30,156 nt of DNA from Entrophospora sp. SA101. Lineage: Eukaryota > Glomeromycota > Glomeromycetes > Entrophosporales > Entrophosporaceae. Below, piece after piece: positions 1 through 9,115 of this stretch. The stretch spans positions 1-30,156 of the forward strand of contig CAUDNR010001935.1 in NCBI GenBank assembly GCA_958430865.1, given 5' to 3'. How positions within the stretch are numbered: position 1 is the stretch's first letter; each line of letters starts with the position of its first letter. A program made the translations under genes and the position numbers. The notes below the pieces were generated by a model. The model had not been told where the DNA came from, did not search any database, and saw nothing but the letters and a program-made list of their open reading frames with translations.

Positions 1-430
1 AAGATTGCTCCAAGAAATAGAACCAAGCTTGAAGGGGTTTTTTGACCAACTCTATTTAGCAGCTCGGCCATTTGAACGTAATGGACCATATGAAGAGATT
101 AATGGTGGTGTTCATGTGTTACCTTCTTGCTTTAAATAATACAAAAATTAACTTTTTTAAGTTCGATCTTGTATTCTATTTAGATTCGGTAGATACAAGT
201 CTTGGAGTAACTACAACATCAAGAGCAGTAGATCGTAAAAAGAAGCAAGTTGCAGATGAACATTGAAAAATATGTAAAGAATGCACTTACAAAATATTCA
301 AAAATACATCCTTGTTGAATATTGACAATTATCATAAATTCACGTCCAGAGACAATCAGTATCCTTTAATTACTAAAACTTTGTTACTTCTAGGAAACAA
401 TCTACAAACATTTTTTGCAATTATGTATAA
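1..430 (+). pseudogene. decayed member of a dispersed Rhizophagus-type gene family (left edge, partial)
   Basis: Coding sense is visible on the plus strand but split over several frames. Bases 2-136 read in one frame as a segment containing EPSLKGFFDQLYLAARPFE, ending in a stop. Bases 72-266 continue in another frame with MDHMKRLMVVFMCYLLALNN and GVTTTSRAVDRKKKQ. After about 266 the frame shifts again to EKYVKNALTKYSK and then NIDNYHKF. The order and the 'NLG/SLGVTTTS ... NIDNYH' layout match the relic at 29066-30156, which has NLGFTTTYKTV followed by LIDGYHDIH. From memory, this family is scattered through Rhizophagus genomes near transposable elements; its function is unknown to me. The gene runs off the left edge of the window. 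It has several frameshifts and at least three stops, so it cannot be functional. Confidence 0.6.
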
Positions 431-1259
431 TGTGATTACACTAATTATACTAATTTGAATAATTTATCACAATCATTGTTTACAAAGGTGTCAATCTAAA
501 TGTTTGATATCTTGGATTATCTTCAAGTCGAAATCAAAAAAAATGTCAACACTAAGGATACTGGCTGCAACTTTTGATGATGGTTGCTACCATCTTTGCG
601 TCATATGAAAATGATTGCAACCACCTTTACAATCATTTTGTTTCCTTTTTTGGATTGCGACATGGAACACTAGTCAACACATTAAAAGAAAGTATGATGA
701 AAAATATTAAATGAAAATTAATTTACCGAAAATAATGCAAATACAGTTGATGATGGATCTGGGTAATGTTGAATCAGCAACAGATGACAACAACAATGGA
801 AATTTTATTAGAACATGCAAAAAAATTTTTGGGATTGTAAATTTTGTTTTTATTAAATAAATTTGTTTGATCTTTCATACATTGTTCATTTTTCATCACA
901 ATCATATATCTTAAATTTGTTGTGTTTACAATCATTCATTGACATTCATTATATTAAGGTTATTTTGATTATATCAAGAGATATGGTCAAGAGAAAAGTT
1001 AGGAAGAGAGTTATTCTTTGACCAAGTCAAAAACCAACACTTTAAAGTAATTTCGCCCAATTTTGGCTAATAACAAAAAATAGTTTGGGCTTATAAAAAA
1101 GTAATTTTTTGCCAAAGTGTTTCAGCAATTTCGGCTACTAATTGAGAGAGTTTCGGTCAGAAATCTTAGTTGTGCCCACCAGGCAGTTGAGTCACCAATA
1201 ATTCACAGAATTTTTGTGATATTTTTGGACAGTAATCTGAATAAGAATTAATCTTATAG
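431..1259. other. non-coding, repeat-derived DNA; no gene seen
   Basis: No open frame with convincing coding character. Bases 1040-1180 contain several copies of 'TTTCGGC' and 'TTTTGGC'-like words (for example around 1050, 1127 and 1151), which looks like decayed repetitive DNA. I see nothing else to annotate. Confidence 0.5.
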
Positions 1260-1828
1260 ATTCTTGTTGCTCATCCTTTCATTGAATTAACAATGCATCA
1301 ATTTGAATTTTTGTGGATATAAAGAGAACAATCAATCTCCGAGTCAAGCTGAAGTGATTCTTTTGACTTTAAGAAGCATATCAGTGTTAGCCTTATAGAG
1401 AAATTGTCAACAATGAATCCATTGTTTTAAATGGTGATGCTCAGGCATACTTGTTCCAGTTTTGGATGGTTTATCTTTATCCATAATCCATCCAAACCAG
1501 TTCCAAGTCATATCATATTAATTGTCAACTGAGAGAGAATATTGGACAGATACTTCTAACAAGAACCTCCCATTAACTTTATATGCTTATCAAACAGCTC
1601 TAGCCATTTTGACTTCTTTTAATCTTCTGAGAACATCATCAAACTCTTCAAGCCTCATTCAATGTTGCAAACTTCTGGTTCAAAGCATCAGTAAGGCTCC
1701 TCATTTCCTGACATCCAATAAAATGCCAAAGAAACAGTGGAATTTTGCCAGCAGCCAGCATCAATAAGTTGTTCTCTCTCATTGTCAGTCATTAATGATG
1801 GCTTATCTTTGTCACTCCCCATCCTCAC
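1260..1828 (-). pseudogene. decayed coding sequence, unrecognised, interrupted by a MITE
   Basis: On the minus strand this stretch reads like protein in alternating frames. About 1700-1830 gives DNEREQLIDAGCWQNSTVSL and an overlapping frame gives MRSLTDALNQKFATLNE. About 1605-1660 gives RLEEFDDVLRRLKEVKMARA. About 1360-1518 gives YDMTWNWFGWIMDKDKP and QWIHC. At least four frame changes separate these pieces. The upstream side is cut at 1821-1828 by the hAT-type MITE. The EFDDVLRRLKEVK piece looks helical or coiled coil. I do not recognise the family; a transposon-borne protein is likely but not shown. Confidence 0.4.
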
Positions 1829-2007
1829 CAGTGTTGTGACCAGAAACTCTTTTGGCTTCCCGAAACATTTCGGAAAATGAACTTCACTAAGCAGAAATCT
1901 AAACCTAAACATAAACATAAACTACTAACCTAAACTAGTTTCGGGTGGTTTCTGTTAGTTTCTGTTTCTGGTTTTCCCTAAACTCAGAGTTTCGGGTCAC
2001 AACACTG
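1829..2007. mobile_element. hAT-type MITE, 179 bp, with 8-bp target-site duplication
   Basis: The ends are inverted repeats of 21 bp with one mismatch: CAGTGTTGTGACC on the left, and GGGTCACAACACTG closing the right end, each followed inward by a GAAACTC/GAGTTTC segment. The 8-bp sequence ATCCTCAC occurs directly outside both ends (1821-1828 and 2008-2015). An 8-bp duplication with CAG...CTG termini is the signature of hAT-superfamily insertions. The element has no coding capacity and is internally T-rich on one side and A-rich on the other. It sits inside the decayed minus-strand coding stretch, so it inserted after or during the decay of that gene. Perfect duplication and near-perfect ends suggest a fairly recent insertion. 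Confidence 0.88.
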
Positions 2008-2015
2008 ATCCTCAC

Positions 2016-2991
2016 TCTTCAAAAAAAAAAAAAAAGAATCAATTTCAAAGTAATTTACAGTTCTTTGAGAAACACTATTTATCTCTGGAAACCAGCAAGA
2101 CTTTGATTTAATTTATGATAAATGTCATTACAATTGTTATGGTCAGATAATAATTGAATACCAACTTTTTCTTTTTTTGATATGTAACAACAAAATATGT
2201 TTTACCTTGCTTTCATCAAAAGGTCTCAAGTTGTTATATTATTATTTTAGTATAAGATATGTTGCTGTGCATTATCATCATTTCCAAAGTCAAGATTAAG
2301 GCTTCTTGGATATCAGCCTGTTTTTTTTTTTATGAATAGAGGCAGACCAGTGTTGTAAGAATGTGTGATTTTCATAACTAATTGTTACATAGACAAAGGG
2401 TTTCATATGATGAATTACACTAATCAAGTCTACAGCCTCCAGGACTTCCGAAGACTTCTCTCAGTCCATGTAAGTGAAATTTCTGACAAATTGAATTTTT
2501 TTATGTAGGCTTCATTTTTCCAGCAAATGGAAATGGCAACGTCACATATGTTTTAAGCTTCTTTAGAATTAGAGATTAACATAATAAGACTACTGAGGTC
2601 TTTAGCTGTTATACAAGTGTCTTTTGAAAGAAATTTGAGTTAAAATGAAATGGAAATATATTCACAAGAAAGGGTGTATGACTGTATTAGTCAGGAACAG
2701 TATAACTCAAGTAATCCAGTTGAATGAGTTGGCCCAATATTTAATGGATCAAGCTGAAATATGTAACAAATCAATTAACTTCAAAAATCCTTAGACATGT
2801 ATAAAAAAAAAATCCATCTTTGCCAAGTTGTCTCTAAAATTATCATTAAAAAATTGTTGATAATAATCATTGACATCATCAAGGAAACATTAATCAATAA
2901 TATTATATAAAATAAAGGATTATTATAGAATATTGATTGGCAATATAATGGCCATTTTGATTTTACATGGAATAAATACCATTACACATAT
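2016..2991. other. no gene seen
   Basis: AT-rich DNA with a 15-A run at about 2020 and short poly-T runs. No open frame with coding character on either strand. It ends abruptly at 2991/2992, where the duplicated segment begins. Confidence 0.5.
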
Positions 2992-3417
2992 TGTAACAAT
3001 CCTCGAAATAATATGTCACACAAATGGCATTTAATTTTATTACCATATTTGGTAAGAGGAATTCATTTTTTTTATCGTTTAATTTAAGTTACTTGGCAAT
3101 CAGGATTTTTGGTGAAGAATTATACATATTATTATTATTATTATCATTATTATTTTTATTAAGAAAAGTGGATATTATATTGTTATGTTATATTGTGGGG
3201 AATATAATCATATTATTATTTTTATTTATATTATTTATAATTAAGAAGTTATCTTTAATTATGATCAATACTTTCCGGGAAGTCTATAAGCTTCCATACA
3301 ATATATAGATTATATATTTATTTATTTTCTTATGATTTATATTTGTATTTTAAGAACTGTATTTTTATTATTTAAAAATGTAAAATTCAAACAAATAAAG
3401 ATAACTTTTATATAATT

Positions 3418-3678
3418 TTACATGTAAATAATTGTGATAATTATTTGAACGTTTACATAACCATTGTATTTTTCCTGAAGGTTGGACAACACTTCTTGTT
3501 TATTACCAAGTTTATTTAATAAGCTTCCTTTATCTCAAACATTTGTAAAACCATATGCTCCAGATAATACAGGAGATATTGTTAACAAATACCTCTTTGT
3601 TGTCTTGCCTTTCCCTTTGTTGGGTTTTCTTTTTAGGCCGACGGTGGGTTTTTTGTTTTTTGGTTGTTGTTGTTGTAT
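3418..3678 (-). pseudogene. decayed minus-strand frame, first tandem unit
   Basis: One minus-strand frame reads PKNKKPTVGLKRKP, then RYLLTISPVLSGAYGFTNV, an in-frame TGA, then DKGSLLNKLGNKQEVLSNLQ and KYNGYVN, ending at a stop. It is preceded by the in-frame TAA that closes the small ORF2-like frame upstream. Amino-acid use looks protein-like on both sides of the TGA, so this is most likely a decayed coding segment. The same sequence recurs at 3991-4251 and, in copy B, at 17081-17341. I do not recognise the family. Confidence 0.35.
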
Positions 3679-3990
3679 TTTTTATTTCTTTGGGTGAGAC
3701 TTCGAAATGATTATTTCGTCTATTGCTATCCCCAAATAAGTTCTTTTTTCCCTCCTTGCTGTCTCCATCACTACGTGACTTGTGGATGCCTATATGAAAG
3801 GATTGTTTAGTATTATTATTCTTATAGAATTATAACAACAACATTATTATTTACCCAAGCCAAAGAATTTTGGATTTGCAGCATATATATTTATTTATTT
3901 TCTTATGATTTATATTTGTATTTTAAGAACTGTATTTTTATTATTTAAAAATGTAAAATTCAAACAAATAAAGATAACTTTTATATAATT

Positions 3991-4251
3991 TTACATGTAA
4001 ATAATTGTGATAATTATTTGAACGTTTACATAACCATTGTATTTTTCCTGAAGGTTGGACAACACTTCTTGTTTATTACCAAGTTTATTTAATAAGCTTC
4101 CTTTATCTCAAACATTTGTAAAACCATATGCTCCAGATAATACAGGAGATATTGTTAACAAATACCTCTTTGTTGTCTTGCCTTTCCCTTTGTTGGGTTT
4201 TCTTTTTAGGCCGACGGTGGGTTTTTTGTTTTTTGGTTGTTGTTGTTGTAT
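3991..4251 (-). pseudogene. decayed minus-strand frame, second tandem unit
   Basis: Second copy of the frame described at 3418-3678, with the same internal TGA. In this unit it lies directly downstream of the complete two-exon ORF2 candidate (4255-4520), in the same frame and separated by its TAA. Confidence 0.35.
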
Positions 4252-4254
4252 TTT

Positions 4255-4520
4255 TTATTTCTTTGGGTGAGACTTCGAAATGATTATTTCGTCTATTGCT
4301 ATCCCCAAATAAGTTCTTTTTTCCCTCCTTGCTGTCTCCATCACTACGTGACTTGTGGATGCCTATATGAAAGGATTGTTTAGTATTATTATTCTTATAG
4401 AATTATAACAACAACATTATTATTTACCCAAGCCAAAGAATTTTGGATTTGCAGCATGCAATCCTTGTACATTGTATCTCTATTTATCAATAAAGATTTT
4501 GGCAGTCTGGGAACAGTCAT
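4255..4520 (-). CDS. small two-exon ORF2 candidate overlapping ORF1 by TAATG (copy A)
   Basis: The start ATG (4518-4520) overlaps the stop of the upstream ORF as TAATG. Exon a is 4428-4520 (31 codons, starting MTVPRLPKSLLINRD). A 65-bp intron (4363-4427, GTAAAT ... TATAG, with a TACTAAAC branch-like site) is followed by exon b, 4255-4362, ending in TAA after SKSHPKK. This gives a 66-residue product. A different frame across the same exons reads ANPKFFGLG, then IHKSRSDGDSKEGKKN and a basic KKQKTHRRPKKKTQQRERQ tail. That frame is also protein-like, and I cannot decide which is used. No family recognised. It could be a decayed 3' end of the ORF1 gene rather than a separate cistron. Confidence 0.3.
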
Positions 4521-4990
4521 TAGAATCTAGAGAAATTTTTCTTAATTTTTGAGGTCAAAGCTTCTTCACTCATTCGGTTTTGAAACTCATTTAGACTATT
4601 GTTTAACTTTTCCAAAACATATTTTACTATGCCATCGTGCATACTTTTTTCAAGGCTGTCTACACAGTCCTTGGTCATGCGTTCGATGTTATGGAAAGTT
4701 GTAGAATGATAGAAACCTGGTTTTCTATCTTTCGTTTTTGCAATTTTGGTTTTTAACGCCGAAATCTGTTTAGTCATCGATACAATATGATTGTGGAAGC
4801 TGATTAGGATAGGTTTAATTAAACCCTTTGAAGCCAGCTCGCTTTTGATGATTGGTGACCCTGGAGTGGTGGAGGAGGAGGAAGAGGAAGAGGAAGAGGA
4901 AAAATTAAACGAACCTAAGCTCTTAACCATCTTGTTCACATGGTCAGATACTTTGGCTTGTCTTTTATTATTATTGTTGTTGTTGTTCAT
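4520..4990 (-). CDS. unrecognised Asn/Ser-rich ORF1, 156 aa (copy A)
   Basis: Single-exon frame from ATG at 4988-4990. An open frame continues nine codons upstream without an ATG. The N-terminus has a 7-Asn run after Met1, then KRQAKVSDHVNKMVK and a run of ten Ser (about residues 33-42). The C-terminal two thirds is helix-prone, with charged heptad-like patterns (MTKQISALKTKIAKTK and LEKLNNSLNEFQNRMSEEAL), consistent with a coiled coil. No signal peptide or membrane segment. The TAA stop overlaps the ATG of a small downstream frame. The GC content is visibly higher than in the flanks. I do not recognise it. A LINE ORF1-like coiled-coil protein is one possibility, but no reverse transcriptase is present nearby. 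Identical in copy B. Confidence 0.5.
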   Translation of the reverse strand: MNNNNNNNKRQAKVSDHVNKMVKSLGSFNFSSSSSSSSSSTTPGSPIIKSELASKGLIKPILISFHNHIVSMTKQISALKTKIAKTKDRKPGFYHSTTFHNIERMTKDCVDSLEKSMHDGIVKYVLEKLNNSLNEFQNRMSEEALTSKIKKNFSRF

Positions 4991-5030
4991 TTTTGTGGTG
5001 ACCGAAAAGTTTCTCAAAGAAATTTATATA

Positions 5031-5309
5031 TTAGTGGAATGAAGAATTGTTTGTGGGAGGAAACAAAAAATTTTTTGAGAAAAATTTTTTATGAATTTTT
5101 AAAAAATATAAAATCTCAATTTCTTTTAGGTATTTCTTTTCACCAACTGCTTTACTTAATCTATGTTTTTCTAAGAGCTCTATTTCATTAACTATTTTAT
5201 CTATTTTTTGACTTATATTCCAGAGCTGGTTGTAATTTTTATAATTGAGAAAAAGTCCAATCAATAAGTCACAAATAAATTCAGTGATGAAGGAAGGTAA
5301 GCATTTTTG
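5031..5309 (-). CDS. possible exon upstream of ORF1, unrecognised (copy A)
   Basis: A minus-strand frame stays open for about 90 codons without an ATG at its start. It reads PSFITEFICDLLIGLFLNYK, NQLWNISQKIDKIVNEIELL and KHRLSKAVGEKKYLKEIEIL, then poorer sequence to a TAA. The middle is rich in K, E, I and L and could be helical. It lies just upstream of ORF1 on the same strand, so it may be an exon of the same gene, but I could not find a convincing donor/acceptor pair joining them. Confidence 0.3.
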   Translation of the reverse strand, partial: QKCLPSFITEFICDLLIGLFLNYKNYNQLWNISQKIDKIVNEIELLEKHRLSKAVGEKKYLKEIEILYFLKIHKKFFSKNFLFPPTNNSSFH

Positions 5310-5814
5310 TTAAATGGTTTTTATAGGAAAAATTATATTTATTTATAGTGGAGTTATTGAAAAAGATAATTTGAAGTTTTATTCTTTTACAATTTTTAAA
5401 TATCAACGAAAGTTATGACTATGATTTTTGATTATTTGAATTTTATTTACCTATATATAATTTTTTTGCACTTATTCTTGAAACTGATTTGTATGTTAAA
5501 TGTACATAAACTCTTTTTTTAATTTCTTTTGTCAAATTCATTTGAACCCTGAAATCATTGGGTAGTAGTACAAATGTTCACTTTGTTGAATTTTGTTGTT
5601 GCAACATGGCCCATACAATAATATCTTTAAAACGTTATAAACTCGGTCTAGATCTATTGTGACATGCACTGTACAAATAATAACAATAATAATTTTTGTT
5701 TTAAGAATTTTTGTTACTCAATATTTCTTGTATTCTCTTGGTTTTATCTTCTAATAGATATAAATCAAATAACTTCTGGCTCAATAACTAAAAAGCAGGG
5801 GTAAAAACATTGTA
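5310..5814. other. intergenic, no gene seen (copy A; same at 18400-18904)
   Basis: AT-rich DNA between the stop of the Ybp/Glomulin-family gene and the possible ORF1 exon. No frame with coding character. It should contain the 3' untranslated region of the gene to the right. Confidence 0.5.
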
Positions 5815-8467
5815 TTAACTAACGTCTTGGAAGGTGTTGGAAAAATAAATTCCCTATAATTAATCAATTGAAATTGTTTGTTTGTTTGTTTGTTTACCTG
5901 ATATTCTTGTAATGGATTTAAATTGGTTATTTCATCAATTTTTAAACCTATTTCTATCACTGAAGAATCTTCTTTTTGATTTATTTTATTTTCGTCATTT
6001 TCATAATCACCATTTTGAAGTTTATCTGTATTATTATAATATAGGTATTGTTATCATCATCATCATAATTATCATCATCGTTATATGTATATTCATATTT
6101 TTTACCTTTTAGAATTTCATTTAATTCATTAGATCTTTTTTGATAATTGATTTCCAATGATTTACACTTATTCTCGATTGGTTGCAAATATTCTTTACTT
6201 ATTTTATCTATTAGGTTAGAATCCCAGACACCAGTCTATGCATAATCAAGAAAATATAATTATTACGTTTCTCTAGTTTTTAGAGTGAAGAAAAGGAAAA
6301 ATAAAATTTACCAAATTGTTTTTATCTCTAATTAGTAAAAATAATAAGAAATTTAGACCATTCATGATAAAACTACGTTTATCAAAAAAGTCTGATTCGT
6401 TTTCTAAATCATTGAATTTAAAAAAAAAGATATTTTGAAAAAACCCTTCAACAAGTAACTTGCTAGAAAATATTGAATAAAATTCCTTCTCATTCTCGTC
6501 TCTTGAAATATTTTCTTTATTATAAGCTTTATCCAAATTCTTTGCCACAATTTCTTTAATCATCCATATTGCAGCACTTTTCATTGATTCAAATGGACAA
6601 TTCACCAATAATTCGTTTAATAAATACATTTTTGCATCCTCTTTACATAAACCAATCAGAGAAATTATTAGTTGATGTGCAATGAATCTTAATGATTCGT
6701 TTGGTGAAGTTGAAGCAAAAGAAACAACAGACTATAAAATCAATAATCGATTAATCAATATCAATTAATTAATAAATATATGTGAGTGCAAGTATATATA
6801 ATTATAATTATAAAATAACATACTTGAAAAACCATAAATAAATTACTCCCATCTTTTGCCAATTTTGCTTCCAAATGTCCAATAGTAAACATATTTTCTT
6901 CATTTCTTTCACTCAAATAAATAAGTATTAATAGAATTTTATCTGCCATTCCTGATTTATTTTCATCACTAAATCATTACCATCACCATAAATAATAATA
7001 AGAATAATAAAATTAAAAAGATCGATAATATCTTGTTTTCACAAAAATTTATTAATATATAATTTTTCTTTTTTTTACCTTGTTAAAGAAGATATAATCA
7101 AAGGACAAATTTTTTTGAATAACCATTCAGGAGCTATTGGTATTTCTTTTTTCTTGGGTTTGTTTTTATCATTATCATCATCTAGAGGCATAAATTGATA
7201 TAAAATTATTGATGCCAAATATAATATTGTTCCTTCTTTCGATATAGGAAAATTTTTTGTGGAAAATCCTTCATTGTCATCATTCTTAACATCTTTATAT
7301 TCCTTACTACTACCTACAAATATATAATTAATTATTAAAGTTTGCTTTAACCTAAAATTTAAAACTATTATATAAAAATAATTATGGGTACCTGTTGAAT
7401 TATTGAAGTAATTGACTAAATTATCAATTGAAATATTTGCTTTAAAAGATGCATCCTTTAAAAAAAATTTTTTTTTTGATAAATTAATTAATTAATTAAA
7501 TCAATCATAAAATATTTTATATCGCTTATTACCAATAATCTGCTCAATCTAATTTTATCAATAGACTTGATTTTTTCACTTTGCCTACTTTTCCATGGAA
7601 TGTTATATTTAGGATGAAACATTTCATAATAAGTAGATGACATTGGTATATGAGTGGAATAAATGATGAAATTTTCAAAAGCAATCATCAAAATATAATT
7701 GATTAAATAATATTCTTGACTTGATAAATCTTTTGGTGTTGAAGTAAGCTTTAAATCCTATAATTTATTTATTTATAAAAAAATATATCAATAATAATAA
7801 TAATAATTTAATTGTTAAAATTGAATAAAATCAAATAAATAATATACTTTGTTATTTGAATCAACAAATCTGGATATTGATTCAGTGAGTTTAATACAAT
7901 TTTCAATTAAAGAGTCATTTATCTTATTATCATCATTTAATTCAGGTATTATTATTCTCCATATTTTAGCAAAATTACTAATAGTATCTGGTAAAAATTT
8001 TATAATATTTTTTCTATCTAATTTATCAAGTACTAATGGATAATTATAAAATATATGGTGATGATTATGATTATGGTTATGGTTATGGTTATGATTATGA
8101 TTGTGGAACAAAAAAAGTTTTACCAATTCCTAAAGCTTTGGCCAATCCTATAAATTCCAAGGCGATTTGTTGTTTTTTATTATTGCTATTATTATTACCA
8201 TTGGCATTCCAATCAAACCAACTAAATCTTTCTAAAATCAATAAATGGGTTTCTCGAGGATTGTTATATTGAGCAATGCTATTAATAATTTCTTGTGATA
8301 TTATAAATCTGATGTCAGTAATATCTGATTGATCAAGTGATAAATATGGCGCTATTAATGTAAAAAGATCCCAGGAAATATTCTTAAGGAGTTCAATCTA
8401 ATAATAATAATAATATCATTACTATTATTCATTTGAAGGATTTATAATCTACCAATCTTAACACTAT

Positions 8468-8498
<31 letters not shown>

Positions 8499-8893
8499 AA
8501 CGACCTATTTTTAATTTGTAAAATAATATTCTTTTTTTTAAAAAAAAATCAAAAGAATTTACTTTTTCATAGTTTCCATTTCCATCATCTAATGGAATAA
8601 TTAGATTTTTTATATGATCAAGTAATTCAGATTGTTCTTTGACGGAATATTTAGTTGTATCAGATAAACTGTCAGTTAGAAGTGAAGCGAACAGAATGCA
8701 AGGTTCAGAGTTTGATGGATCTTGCTTTACATTCTTTTATTTAAATATGTTTTATTATTATTATTATTATCTTTATTTTAAAAAGTAATAGGTAAACGTT
8801 GAATTTTTTCAAATTTATTGGCAAAAAATTTACCTTGATACATTGAGCTGCCAAACTTTCGATTTCTTTTTTGATTTTCTCAATACTTGACAT
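5815..8893 (-). CDS. YAP-binding/ALF4/Glomulin-family protein, 12 exons, 691 aa (copy A)
   Basis: Exons (minus strand, 5' to 3'): 8834-8893, 8563-8733, 8124-8397, 7848-8032, 7533-7757, 7392-7455, 7079-7313, 6824-6968, 6312-6731, 6106-6235, 5898-6025, 5815-5853. All junctions are GT-AG, the phases join cleanly, and the total is 691 residues starting MSSIEKIKKEIESLAAQCIK. Family-like features: NNPRETHLLILERFSWFDW near residue 125, LGIVLDKLDRKNIIKFLP near 167, NELLVNCPFESMKSAAIWMI in exon 9, and LLIRDKNNLTGVWD across exons 9-10. This pattern (all-helical, 'CPFES(M/L)K', 'RDK.N.TG.WD') is that of the Kinetochor_Ybp2/Glomulin family (yeast Ybp1/Ybp2, plant ALF4, animal Glomulin). Ybp1 supports Yap1 oxidation, and Glomulin inhibits Rbx1 of cullin-RING ligases; which role applies here is not decidable. 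The last 12-codon exon is the least certain. Confidence 0.82.
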
Positions 8894-9115
8894 TTTTTAA
8901 TTAATAATGAAAAAATTGATATTAATTATAATTATATTAATATATTAATATATTAATTAAAAATGGTCACCCAATTTCGGGGCCCTGTTATATTTTGAGG
9001 ACGTTGAATTTATTTTATTTATTACAAGTAAAATGAAAATAAAGATAAAGATAAAAATAAAAATAATAAAAGCGAATATTATATTAATTAATTAAATTTA
9101 ATTTGTATTCTATAT

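Larger units (their letters stand above)
3311..4456. repeat. 573-bp tandem duplication inside copy A
   Basis: Bases 3311-3883 repeat directly as 3884-4456 with no difference seen. The junction shares only one extra base (T at 3884/4457), so the tandem arose without long flanking homology. Copy B carries a single unit (16974-17546). The unit contains a candidate exon and a 65-bp intron of the small minus-strand ORF at 4255-4520, plus a decayed downstream frame. The extra unit is therefore a second 3' portion of that locus. Confidence 0.93.

Noticed and set aside
2351..2364. CAGTGTTGTAAG resembling the terminus of the hAT MITE
   Set aside because: Only nine bases match and no partner end or target duplication was found nearby.
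3482..3697. Plus-strand 71-codon frame present three times in the window (also 4055-4270 and 17145-17360)
   Set aside because: It is repeated only because the DNA under it is duplicated. Its hydrophobic, Phe/Cys-rich composition is the shadow of Lys/Thr/Asn-rich frames on the minus strand.
4520..5017. ORF1 as part of a LINE retrotransposon
   Set aside because: No reverse transcriptase or endonuclease motif lies downstream within reach, and the following frame contains a spliceosomal-type intron. The idea is kept only as one possibility in the ORF1 entry.
7815..8126. His/Asn-repeat start of a 103-residue protein
   Set aside because: The HNHNHN part is intron 3 of the Ybp/Glomulin-family gene; only the sequence after the CCATTAG acceptor is exon.
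8468..8498. (GAT)n run as a possible CRISPR-like or satellite array
   Set aside because: Simple trinucleotide microsatellite inside an intron; no spacers.
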